A DNA stretch of 64,000 bases, from positions 434,001-498,000 of the forward strand of contig JAXLQL010000002.1 in assembly GCA_046331625.1 (NCBI GenBank), written 5' to 3'. The notes beneath the pieces were generated by a model, which was not told where the DNA came from, did no database searches, and saw nothing but the letters and a program-made list of their open reading frames with translations. Position 1 is the stretch's first letter. Each line of letters starts with the position of its first letter. Below are positions 35,765 to 43,260 of the stretch, piece after piece. The DNA comes from JAXLQL01 sp046331625. GTDB taxonomy: Bacteria > Acidobacteriota > Terriglobia > Bryobacterales > Bryobacteraceae. The position numbers were made by a program, and so were the translations under genes.

Positions 35765-35840
35765 GCTCGAAGGGGAATCTGAGGGAGCCGCCTTGGCGAT
35801 GCGGACTTCTCGATGGCCTACTATTGAGTGGCGGGTGTGA
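35765..35840 (+). pseudogene. RHS scrap 3
   Basis: About 75 bases match RHS4 at ~23053-23125 (CGAAGGGGAATCTGAG, GCGGACTTCTCGATGGCCTA). It is the same RHS position as the end of scrap 1 and sits immediately before paralog B, as scrap 1 does before paralog A. Confidence 0.8.
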
Positions 35841-35845
35841 ACACC

Positions 35846-36412
35846 ATGAAGACTGTGTTTGCGGTTCTGGCAGCCTCGTGGCTCGCCCTTTGCGCAGAGA
35901 AGTCGCGGATCCACTTTGTGGTGGTGGATGCGTTCGGAAAGCCGATCAATCGGTTCGGGGTGGCATTCGACCATGTCGTCACGGGAGAACGGCTAACCAC
36001 CGCTTCGGACACGCTCTTGGTACCTTACGGAACCTACAAGTTCAAGGCTATAGCTCGGGCATTCGAAATGTACCAGCGAGAGGTCATCGTCAACAGGCCC
36101 GAGATCGAAATGGTGATTGGTTTGCATCCTGTGCCTCCTTTGATCGTTGATCCAGGCCTGCCGCCGGTCAAGGTAAACGTGAAGGTCACCGGCGAAGAGC
36201 CTGGGGCAGGATCACCTGCACTGGTCAAGCTCAGTTGTCTCTACTCCGATACGACCTTCAGCGCCATCCTCAAGGGGAAGACAGTTTCCTTCCCAGACGT
36301 TCCGCCTGGTGAGTACATACTTCTTCTCGTCAAGGACAGGACGATCAAGTACTCCAAACAGGTGACCGTTCAAGTCGTCCTGACTGGGGAGTTCGAGTTT
36401 ACGCTTCCGTAG
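35846..36412 (+). CDS. Secreted regulatory-like protein, copy B (intact)
   Basis: This 188-residue protein has a signal peptide 'MKTVFAVLAASWLALCAEKS'. Two beta-sandwich repeats follow: 'IHFVVVDAFGKPINRFGVAF' with 'VPYGTYKFKAIA', and 'ALVKLSCLYSDTTFSAI' with 'FPDVPPGEYILLLVKD'. The fold type is carboxypeptidase-regulatory-like. It is the intact copy of the pair duplicated at 32008. Its stop is 27 bases from the convergent ppx stop. By position behind an RHS scrap it may be an orphan RHS partner gene; no direct evidence shows what it binds. Confidence 0.75.
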   Translation: MKTVFAVLAASWLALCAEKSRIHFVVVDAFGKPINRFGVAFDHVVTGERLTTASDTLLVPYGTYKFKAIARAFEMYQREVIVNRPEIEMVIGLHPVPPLIVDPGLPPVKVNVKVTGEEPGAGSPALVKLSCLYSDTTFSAILKGKTVSFPDVPPGEYILLLVKDRTIKYSKQVTVQVVLTGEFEFTLP

Positions 36413-36439
36413 TGGTTGGTAGCGTGCGACACCGCACCG

Positions 36440-37969
36440 TTACCGCGCGCTAATCGTCAACTCGAGCGGACGCCCATACACACTCCGGAACGCCTCCCCG
36501 GCCCGCCGGCTCGCCCACTCCTCGAGGTCCGCCTGTTTCCGCGTGCTCAGACCGAGCACTACCGCATCCGCCGTCACCCGGCACGAGATCTCTTCCACGC
36601 GCTGCTCGCTCGCGATGTCGAGCGCTTCGGCCAGCCGCAGAATCGGGACCAGCATCAGCACACTCTTGCGATCTTCGCCAGGCAAGCCCGTGTAGTCCGC
36701 ATGGCGCGTCCCCGGCATCGACTTGCGATGGAAGCGGCACAGCAACGAGATGAGATGCTTCTCGCGATCGGTGAATCCCGGTAGATCGGAATTGGCCACG
36801 ATGTACTGCGAGTGCTTGTGATGGCCCGTGTCGCTGATGAAGTGGCCGATGTCGTAGAGCGTCGCCGCGGCTTCGAGGAGCTTGCCCCAGTCCGGCTCGA
36901 GCCCATGCAGCGGACGCAAGGAATCGAACAGCAGATGGCAGAACGAGGTCACCTTGCGGACGTGGCGCAGATCCACGGAAAAGCGCACGGCCATCTGCTC
37001 CACCACGCGCCGCTGCTCGCGCGAGAGTTGCGAGCGCTCGGCGCCCACGCGGCGCGCCGACAGATCGGCGATGACGCCATCACGCACACCCGCAGTCGAG
37101 TAGTGGATCGCGGGCAATCCGAAGCGCTCCATGCAAGCCAGCAACACAGCGACGCCAGGAACGATGATTTGCGCTCGCCGCGGTCCGATGCCGGGGATCT
37201 TGGCGCGCTGCTCGGCGGAGCGTTCGCACAACTGCTCGTAGATCTTGCGCACCTGCGGCAAGGTGGCGCGGAGCTTGTCGGCTTCATCGCGGCGCGCGCG
37301 CGGAATGCGGTGCGCCACGCACACCAGCGCGCCCGCGGTCGAGGAGGTCCCGATGGCGCGATCGAAGTCGAGTCCGCCCACTTCCTTGAAAGCGACCCCG
37401 AGCTTCTCGTCTATGAACTCGCGCATCTGGAGCAACTCGATCGCCTCGGGCGGATCATGACGGAGAAAGACGCCCGCGAGTCTCACCGCGCCCACCGGCT
37501 TCGAGAACGCTTCGCGCAGGCGGCCGTTCTCGCCGACGATGATCTCGCCGCTGCCGCCGCCCACATCGATGATCATCACGCGCTCGCCCGCATGCGGCCA
37601 GCGGCTCTCGACGCCGAGATGCACGAGTCGCGCTTCTTCCTGGCCGGAGATCACTTCCACCGGCGCACCGATTGCGGCAGATGCGCGCTCCAGGAACTCC
37701 GCTTGATTGCTCGCGTCGCGCACCGCCGCGGTGGCCACAGCACGCACGCCGGCGGGATCGAACTTTGCCGCGGAAGCGGCCATCCGCCGCAGGACCGCGG
37801 TGACCGACTCCATCGCTTCGGCGCTGATAGCGCCGGTCTCGTACACGGACTTGCCGAGTCGCGTGACCTCGCGCTCGGCCACCAGCGTCTCGGTCTTGCC
37901 GGGAATGGCGTCGGCGGCGAGCATCCGGACGGAGTTCGATCCGATATCGAAGGCGGCGTAGCGCGGCAT
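36440..37969 (-). CDS. ppx: Ppx/GppA family phosphatase with C-terminal HD-like domain
   Basis: This 509-residue protein would hydrolyse inorganic polyphosphate or pppGpp in the cytoplasm. The ASKHA N-terminus is 'YAAFDIGSNSVRML'. The phosphate-binding loops are 'MIIDVGGGSGEII' near residue 132 and 'AIGTSSTAGAL'. The C-terminal part ('LYDIGHFISDTGHHKHSQYIV', 'LISLLCRFHRK') is the HD-like domain of long Ppx forms. The length fits long Ppx. Polyphosphate versus pppGpp specificity cannot be decided from sequence. Its 3' end has been copied to 32601-33019. A YwaF-like gene lies just upstream, 3 bases away, on the same strand. Confidence 0.93.
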   Translation of the reverse strand: MPRYAAFDIGSNSVRMLAADAIPGKTETLVAEREVTRLGKSVYETGAISAEAMESVTAVLRRMAASAAKFDPAGVRAVATAAVRDASNQAEFLERASAAIGAPVEVISGQEEARLVHLGVESRWPHAGERVMIIDVGGGSGEIIVGENGRLREAFSKPVGAVRLAGVFLRHDPPEAIELLQMREFIDEKLGVAFKEVGGLDFDRAIGTSSTAGALVCVAHRIPRARRDEADKLRATLPQVRKIYEQLCERSAEQRAKIPGIGPRRAQIIVPGVAVLLACMERFGLPAIHYSTAGVRDGVIADLSARRVGAERSQLSREQRRVVEQMAVRFSVDLRHVRKVTSFCHLLFDSLRPLHGLEPDWGKLLEAAATLYDIGHFISDTGHHKHSQYIVANSDLPGFTDREKHLISLLCRFHRKSMPGTRHADYTGLPGEDRKSVLMLVPILRLAEALDIASEQRVEEISCRVTADAVVLGLSTRKQADLEEWASRRAGEAFRSVYGRPLELTISAR

Positions 37970-37972
37970 TTT

Positions 37973-38626
37973 TTACTTGCCCTTCCAGGGTAACCATAGC
38001 AGCGCGAAGGCTGCGAAGGCCACGGCTTCCCCGGTGACGATGTAGAGCGGCCACGGTCCGAGCCAATCGAGCAGCGTGGCCGATGCCGGTTTGCGGCACA
38101 GGTACATGTAGTTGGTCCCGAGCGCCCAATTGAACACGCCCACCGCGAGCGCGTATGCGTTGGTGACCAGGAACGCGCGCCGAAGACAACCGGGGCGCGG
38201 GCGCGCCATTCCCGCGCCGAGCAGCGTCACCATGGACACGATGATGAGTCCGTGGGCGAGGAAATAGTAGATGGCGGGATAGGATGGCCACGGAGTCCAG
38301 AGATCGGGCGTGAGGATCGCCATGCCGGCTCCGGCGAGTCCGGCGAAGTAAGAGAACTCGACCGCCCACTGGCGCAGCGTGAGCGAGGCGATGACGGTGG
38401 TCCAGAGGGTGACGTCGCACAACTGCAGCGGGAGGCCTTCGGGGAAGCGATTTCCTTCGGTGGAGTAGCGGAAACAATACCAGACGATTTCGTTTGCGGC
38501 GAGCGCGAGTCCGAGAGCGATGCGAACGGCGGGGTGGCGGCGCGCGGCGATGATGGCGGCGGCCATGGCGACGCCGGTTGCGGCGAGGATCGCGAGATGC
38601 GGCGGGGAGAAAAGGAAGCGGCCCAA
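37973..38626 (-). CDS. YwaF/TIGR02206-type integral membrane protein
   Basis: This 217-residue protein has about six to seven membrane segments ('LAILAATGVAMAAAIIAAR', 'WAVEFSYFAGLAGAGMAILTPDLW', 'YYFLAHGLIIVSMVTLLGAG' and others). Family marks are 'NEIVWYCFRY', 'GLPLQLCDVTLW' with the conserved LCD motif, and 'TNYMYLCRKPA'. The function of this family is unknown. It lies 3 bases upstream of ppx and 23 bases downstream of hpt on the same strand, so the three are probably one transcript. Confidence 0.85.
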   Translation of the reverse strand: MGRFLFSPPHLAILAATGVAMAAAIIAARRHPAVRIALGLALAANEIVWYCFRYSTEGNRFPEGLPLQLCDVTLWTTVIASLTLRQWAVEFSYFAGLAGAGMAILTPDLWTPWPSYPAIYYFLAHGLIIVSMVTLLGAGMARPRPGCLRRAFLVTNAYALAVGVFNWALGTNYMYLCRKPASATLLDWLGPWPLYIVTGEAVAFAAFALLWLPWKGK

Positions 38627-38649
38627 GACTCAGCGCGGCTCAACCAATT

Positions 38650-39201
38650 TCAACGGGGCTCGTCAATGGCGCAGACGTCGGGCAGGTTGCGGAACTGCTC
38701 GGCGAAGTCGAGTCCGGAGCCGACCACGAATTCGTCGGGGATGGTGAAGCCAACGTACTTCACCTGCACGGGGCGCATGCGGCGGGAAGGCTTGTCGAGC
38801 AGGGCGGCGATCTGGATGGAGCGCGGCTTGCGCTGTTGGAGCACGTGGGCGAGGTAGGTGAGGGTGACGCCGGTGTCGACGATGTCTTCGACGATCAGGA
38901 CATCGAGGCCTTCGAGGGACATGTCGAGGTCCTTGGTGACCTTGACTTCGCCGGAGGACGTTTTGCCCTTGCCGTAGGAGGAGATGCCCATGAAGTCGAT
39001 GCGGACTGGGCCGGGGATGGCGCGGGCGAGATCGCTCATGAAGACGAACGCGCCTTTGAGGATGCCGATGAGGGCGAGGGTGCGGTCGCCATAGTCGGCG
39101 CGGATTTGGGCGCCGAGTTCTTTGACGCGCGTGTCGATGCGGTCTCTGGAAATGAGAACTCGCGGTTGGGGTGCTGGGGCAGGCTCGGCGGCTGGCTGCA
39201 A
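38650..39201 (-). CDS. hpt: Hypoxanthine phosphoribosyltransferase
   Basis: This 183-residue cytoplasmic enzyme of purine salvage converts hypoxanthine or guanine and PRPP to IMP or GMP. The PRPP-binding motif is 'VLIVEDIVDTGVTL' around residues 105-118. The flexible-loop region 'MGISSYGKGKTSSGEV' and the base-binding end 'VKYVGFTIPDEFVVGSGLD' are all present. The first ~18 residues (Ala/Pro-rich) lie before the conserved start 'RVLISRDRI', so a shorter start is possible. Confidence 0.95.
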   Translation of the reverse strand: MQPAAEPAPAPQPRVLISRDRIDTRVKELGAQIRADYGDRTLALIGILKGAFVFMSDLARAIPGPVRIDFMGISSYGKGKTSSGEVKVTKDLDMSLEGLDVLIVEDIVDTGVTLTYLAHVLQQRKPRSIQIAALLDKPSRRMRPVQVKYVGFTIPDEFVVGSGLDFAEQFRNLPDVCAIDEPR

Positions 39202-39220
39202 CGCGTCTCTCCTCGGGGGG

Positions 39221-40033
39221 CTAGTCTGTACGGCGGATCCGTTGGCTCGGCGGACCGATGTGGATATGCGCGCCTGTGGATTGTCCGGCCACGGCGCCGC
39301 GGAAAGCCATGTAGGGCACGCGGATCATTTCGAGCTGGCGGCGCAGCCACGAGCCTTCGGTGGAATCCGGGTGGAGCGGAACGTCGATGCGGCCGCGGTG
39401 ATCGAAGCCGAGTGAAATGTGGAGCGCGGTCTCGCCTTGCGCGCTCACGGGGAGCGCTTTCTTGAACTGGAGCTCGAAGGCGCGTTGCACCCAGTTGACC
39501 TGGACGGGATTGAGCACGCCTGCGCCTTCGAAGTAATTGCGCTGATTTTCGTGCTCGATTTCGGCGATGCGGGCTTCGGCTTCCTGCTCGGCGCGGACCA
39601 TGGAGGTGAGTTCCTGGAAGACGCGGAGGCGGGCGGCGGCGGCATCGTAGGTCTTGCGGCCGCGGTCGAATTCTTCCAGGTGGGGCACGAGCGAGCTGAC
39701 CGGGCTGATGCCTTCGTTGACGAGCTTCTTGGCGGCTTCGAGGCGCTGCTTGCGGCGGTCGAACTGGCGCTCGGCGGCGGCCATCATGTCGCGGGAGACT
39801 TCGTCAGTGAATTGTTCGAGGGCTAGTTGGCCGTAGAGGGTGCGCTTGAGGGTTTCCGAGTCGCGGGCTTCGGCGGCGTTCCATTCGATTTCGTCGAGGG
39901 CTTTGCGGGGGAGTGCGCCTGCTTCGACGAGGGCGCGGACGCGGTCGACGTCGGGTTGGGCCGGGGGGGATAGAGTCTGGGCGTAGATTTGCGCTGCGGC
40001 AAGGAACGCCAGAAGGGTACGAATCACTGCCAT
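39221..40033 (-). CDS. Secreted protein of unknown function with a coiled-coil middle
   Basis: This 270-residue protein has a signal peptide 'MAVIRTLLAFLAAAQIYAQ'. Residues ~30-160 are strongly helical and charged, likely a coiled coil. The C-terminal ~90 residues form a compact domain with 'ETALHISLGFDHRGRIDVPLHPD' and 'STGAHIHIGPPS'. The paired His/Asp residues there recall small zinc-dependent peptidase folds, but I cannot assign a family. It lies 19 bases upstream of hpt on the same strand. Confidence 0.65.
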   Translation of the reverse strand: MAVIRTLLAFLAAAQIYAQTLSPPAQPDVDRVRALVEAGALPRKALDEIEWNAAEARDSETLKRTLYGQLALEQFTDEVSRDMMAAAERQFDRRKQRLEAAKKLVNEGISPVSSLVPHLEEFDRGRKTYDAAAARLRVFQELTSMVRAEQEAEARIAEIEHENQRNYFEGAGVLNPVQVNWVQRAFELQFKKALPVSAQGETALHISLGFDHRGRIDVPLHPDSTEGSWLRRQLEMIRVPYMAFRGAVAGQSTGAHIHIGPPSQRIRRTD

Positions 40034-40058
40034 TACATTGTACTGCGCTTCGTCCGAA

Positions 40059-41915
40059 TCACGGAGTGTTGGCGATCCCCACGGAGCCTGGCGGCCGGAT
40101 CAAATTCAACAGCATCATTCGTTCGCTCATCTTGCCGAGGAGCAGGCGGAGGAGGCGGGGATCGCGCGTCATGTCGCGGAGCACCGGCGCGGGCACTTGC
40201 AGCACCACCGAAGCCTGCTCGGCGAGCACGCTGGCCGTGCGCGGCAGATTCTCGAGCGCGGCGATTTCGCCGAAAAAGTCGCCGGGATTATGGAAATCGA
40301 GCACGCGGCTATCGCCGCCGGCTGCTCGCGTGGCCACGGTGCGCCCGCGCAGGAGAAAATACGCATTGCTCGTCTGCTCTCCCTGGCGCACGATCGCGGT
40401 GCCCGGTTCCACTTCGAACACCCGCGTTTGGCGAGCCAGGTCGTCCCTCTGGGTACGGGTCCAGTGGGCCATCTCGGGCAGGTGTGCGCATAACTGATCG
40501 ATGTCAGCGAGGCTGGAGGCGCGTCCGAGCCCGAGAGCGGCATGGCTTTCGGGCCGGGTGCGAAGCATGGTCAAGACGAGGCGCCACTCGGCGGACCGTT
40601 GGCCCAGGCCTGGCAGGATGAGCGCTAGTGAGCCAAAGGCAGCCAAGCCGAAGGCGTTGATGAGCAGGAGCACGCGGACGTCCATCAGGTCCGCGAGGCC
40701 GGCCATCGCCATTCCGGTCATGAATCCCGTATCCCGCAGCACGAAGAAAAAGCTGTTGACGCGGCCGCGGATCTCGCGCGGCGTAACTCGCTGAATGAGT
40801 AACTGGCGCCCGACATACGATGGTGCGTTGAGCACGCCGATCACGGCGCTGCAGGCGAATACGATCCACAACTCGCGACCCAGCGCCATGAAGACCGTAC
40901 ACGCGCCCATCCCGAGTATGCTGAGTCCGATCCACTGGCCGGCGTGCAGGCGATCGCCCAAGCTGGCCATCATCGGGCTTCCCGCCACGAAGCCGATCGC
41001 GAACAAGGCTTCGAGGAAGCTGAAGTGGAAATCGGTTCCACCGAGCGCGCGCTTGATGAAAGGAAGCGTCAGGGAGTTTGTCAGGCCGTAGTCGACGAAG
41101 ACCGGTCCGAAGACCAGGACCAGCGAGAACAACACCGGCGTTCGGCGGACAAAGGTGAGTCCGGCGCCGAGATTGTCGAACACGCCCGCGGCGCTGGTTC
41201 GCTCCGCGGCCGGCAGGGGCGCTATCGCGACGAAGGCGACACAGGCTGCCGACAACACGAATGACAACGCGTCGAGCACGAAAGCGGCTGTGAGCGTGGA
41301 GACGGTCGCGATGGCGCCGGCCAGAGCGCTGCCGATCGCCAGCGCGCCATACAACGAGATGGTCATCATCGCGTTGGCTGACGCGAGTTCCTCTTCAGGC
41401 ACGGTGTCTGGCAGGACACTCGCTTGCGCCGGAGCGAAGAACTGTTCCACCGCGCTCGAGAGGGCGACCAAAACATAGAGCCACGCCGTGCTCAGCGGGA
41501 GGGCGAACGGGATGCTGCCTACAACGAGAGCGCAGATGAGGTTGGCGCCGATCATGATGCGCTTGCGATCGAAGCGGTCCACCGCGACGCCGGCGATCAA
41601 GCCGACAAAGAGCGTGGGCATGGCCGCCGCCAGCAGCATCAACCCGACGCTCATGGCGGACCCGGTGAGCCGGTACACCAGGATCGACGCCGCGGAACCG
41701 AGCAGTCCGTTTCCGATGGTGGAGATGAACTGCGCGATCCACAGCCGCGCGAAGTTCCGATGGCGAAACACCGCGAACATCGAAGGCGGACCAGAACGAA
41801 TTTCGGAGGAAATCGACTTACTCCCCGGGCGCGGCGGCCCTTGTGGAGGCGCGGAACTGCTGCCGGAATCCGCGGATCCAAGCGTGGGCGCGGGCGGTGA
41901 GGCGATAGTCGTCAT
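40059..41915 (-). CDS. MFS transporter with C-terminal cyclic-nucleotide-binding domain
   Basis: This 618-residue protein is the last gene of the cAMP-linked operon. Residues ~45-450 form a 12-helix major facilitator of the enterobactin-exporter (MFS_3) kind: 'FRHRNFARLWIAQFISTIGNGL', 'GVAVDRFDRKRIMI' and 'PREIRGRVNSFFFVLRDTG'. Residues ~475-600 form a cNMP-binding domain: 'VFEVEPGTAIVRQGEQTSNAYFLLRGR', 'NPGDFFGEIAALENLPRTASVLA', with the FGEIA...RTASV phosphate-binding cassette intact. Export gated by cAMP or cGMP is a natural reading. The first 45 residues overlap the ATP-grasp gene; an alternative ATG at 41780 would remove the overlap. Confidence 0.9.
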   Translation of the reverse strand: MTTIASPPAPTLGSADSGSSSAPPQGPPRPGSKSISSEIRSGPPSMFAVFRHRNFARLWIAQFISTIGNGLLGSAASILVYRLTGSAMSVGLMLLAAAMPTLFVGLIAGVAVDRFDRKRIMIGANLICALVVGSIPFALPLSTAWLYVLVALSSAVEQFFAPAQASVLPDTVPEEELASANAMMTISLYGALAIGSALAGAIATVSTLTAAFVLDALSFVLSAACVAFVAIAPLPAAERTSAAGVFDNLGAGLTFVRRTPVLFSLVLVFGPVFVDYGLTNSLTLPFIKRALGGTDFHFSFLEALFAIGFVAGSPMMASLGDRLHAGQWIGLSILGMGACTVFMALGRELWIVFACSAVIGVLNAPSYVGRQLLIQRVTPREIRGRVNSFFFVLRDTGFMTGMAMAGLADLMDVRVLLLINAFGLAAFGSLALILPGLGQRSAEWRLVLTMLRTRPESHAALGLGRASSLADIDQLCAHLPEMAHWTRTQRDDLARQTRVFEVEPGTAIVRQGEQTSNAYFLLRGRTVATRAAGGDSRVLDFHNPGDFFGEIAALENLPRTASVLAEQASVVLQVPAPVLRDMTRDPRLLRLLLGKMSERMMLLNLIRPPGSVGIANTP

Positions 41916-43260
41916 CCATCAAACGGCCGCGCACGCAGAGACGGCCGATAGACGATCCGCGGTGGGCCGTGTGGCCCGCGTCGATGGTACGAACGAAGAA
42001 CGCTTCGGCGCCGCCGGCTGCTCGAAACTGAAAGACACTCCGCGCGAAGCTCAGTTCGCCATCCTCATGCATGCGCCAAACACCGCTCTGGGGGACATCG
42101 GTCACCATTTCCGGCCGGTCACCCGTGTGTTCGATGATGAGCTGGCTCCAATCCACGGTGGATCCGGCTTCGATCCAACGATGATTGAATTGATCCACAT
42201 CGATGGAAAAATCGATGCCCATCCATTCCAGCAGATGGAAGAGCGCCAAGGGCGGCTGATTGGCTTCCAGAGCCGCCAGGTTCGACAAAGGCGTAGCGCC
42301 GGTGAAGCGGGGATTCATTTCACCCAGATACAAAGTGCCGTCGTCTTGGTCCAGCAGAAAATCGAGGCCGAAGTAACCCCAGTAACCCTCTTGCCGGAGT
42401 TGGTTTCCCAATGCGACCACCGCACGCTGGGCCTGGCGGCGAACGTCTGGCGAGACGAGGCTGGAAGCGCCGGGGGTGAAGACTTCGTTTCCGCACCAGC
42501 CGCCGGGAAAGGGCGTGAGCTCGGGGAAACCGATCATTTCGGTCATCAACGGTCCCGCGAGAGTGCCGTGGCGCGTCACGCATCCTTCGATCGTGGTTTG
42601 GCGGCAGCGAATGCGCCGCATCACCTTCACTTCGGGATGCGCAGCGATCTTCTCCGCGTGGGGCCGGTAGTCGGCTTCGCTCGAAATGAAGAAGGTGGTG
42701 GCGCCGGAATCCCCATGGGGCAGTTGCACGACCAGATCCGGACCAAGGCCACGGGCCACCTCGCGAAGGGTGGCGTAACTATCCACGGGGGCGAGAATGT
42801 TCGGCACGGACGATACACCCGCTCGTGCGCCGAGCCGCGTTGTGGTGATCTTACTATCCAGGTGCTGGCGCAGCTTCGCCGGCGGATGGGCGACCTCGAG
42901 GCCAAGCGCATGGGCGAGGGCCTCTGTCTGCTCATCGAACATCAGGAACAGCACGCCCGCGCCCGGCCCGGCTGCGCGGATGTGCTCGGCCACCGTGGGG
43001 TGAGCCAGCAGGTAATTGTTGGCTGCTTCGATTCCAGAGGGCGCCTGCCCGGCCGGGGGAACAGCCACGAACATGTGGGGATGTTGGCCGTCGAAACTGT
43101 CCCAACTGCCGATGAACTCGAGGCCGCCGATCCACTCGTCGGCTCCGAGCATGTTATAGGCTCCACTGCTGACATAGAACAGGCGGCGCTGGTTGTTGCG
43201 GAAAAATGCCAGGATTTCCTCGGCATTCTTCAGCGTTGGAGTGCTCGATGGATTAGACAT
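41818..43260 (-). CDS. ATP-grasp ligase (carboxylate-amine ligase type)
   Basis: This 480-residue protein is of the biotin-carboxylase-like ATP-grasp class, which activates a carboxylate as acyl-phosphate and joins it to an amine. The nucleotide-binding part includes 'DLVVQLPHGDSGATTFFI' and 'GYWGYFGLDFLLDQDDGTLYLGEMNPRFTG', with the metal-binding Glu and Asn in 'GEMNPR'. The start overlaps the decarboxylase stop (ATGTCTAA), so translation is probably coupled. Sitting between a decarboxylase that makes an amine and an exporter, it may condense that amine with an acid. The substrates are not known. Confidence 0.85.
   Translation of the reverse strand: MSNPSSTPTLKNAEEILAFFRNNQRRLFYVSSGAYNMLGADEWIGGLEFIGSWDSFDGQHPHMFVAVPPAGQAPSGIEAANNYLLAHPTVAEHIRAAGPGAGVLFLMFDEQTEALAHALGLEVAHPPAKLRQHLDSKITTTRLGARAGVSSVPNILAPVDSYATLREVARGLGPDLVVQLPHGDSGATTFFISSEADYRPHAEKIAAHPEVKVMRRIRCRQTTIEGCVTRHGTLAGPLMTEMIGFPELTPFPGGWCGNEVFTPGASSLVSPDVRRQAQRAVVALGNQLRQEGYWGYFGLDFLLDQDDGTLYLGEMNPRFTGATPLSNLAALEANQPPLALFHLLEWMGIDFSIDVDQFNHRWIEAGSTVDWSQLIIEHTGDRPEMVTDVPQSGVWRMHEDGELSFARSVFQFRAAGGAEAFFVRTIDAGHTAHRGSSIGRLCVRGRLMDDDYRLTARAHAWIRGFRQQFRASTRAAAPGE

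Noticed and set aside
22948..35840. RHS-derived short repeats as a CRISPR array
   Set aside because: The repeated pieces are of unequal length, encode YD-repeat protein and are not separated by regular spacers.
36812..37993. Plus-strand 393-residue ORF over ppx
   Set aside because: It is antisense to a clear Ppx/GppA gene and has the Arg/Ala/Asp-rich composition of a shadow frame.
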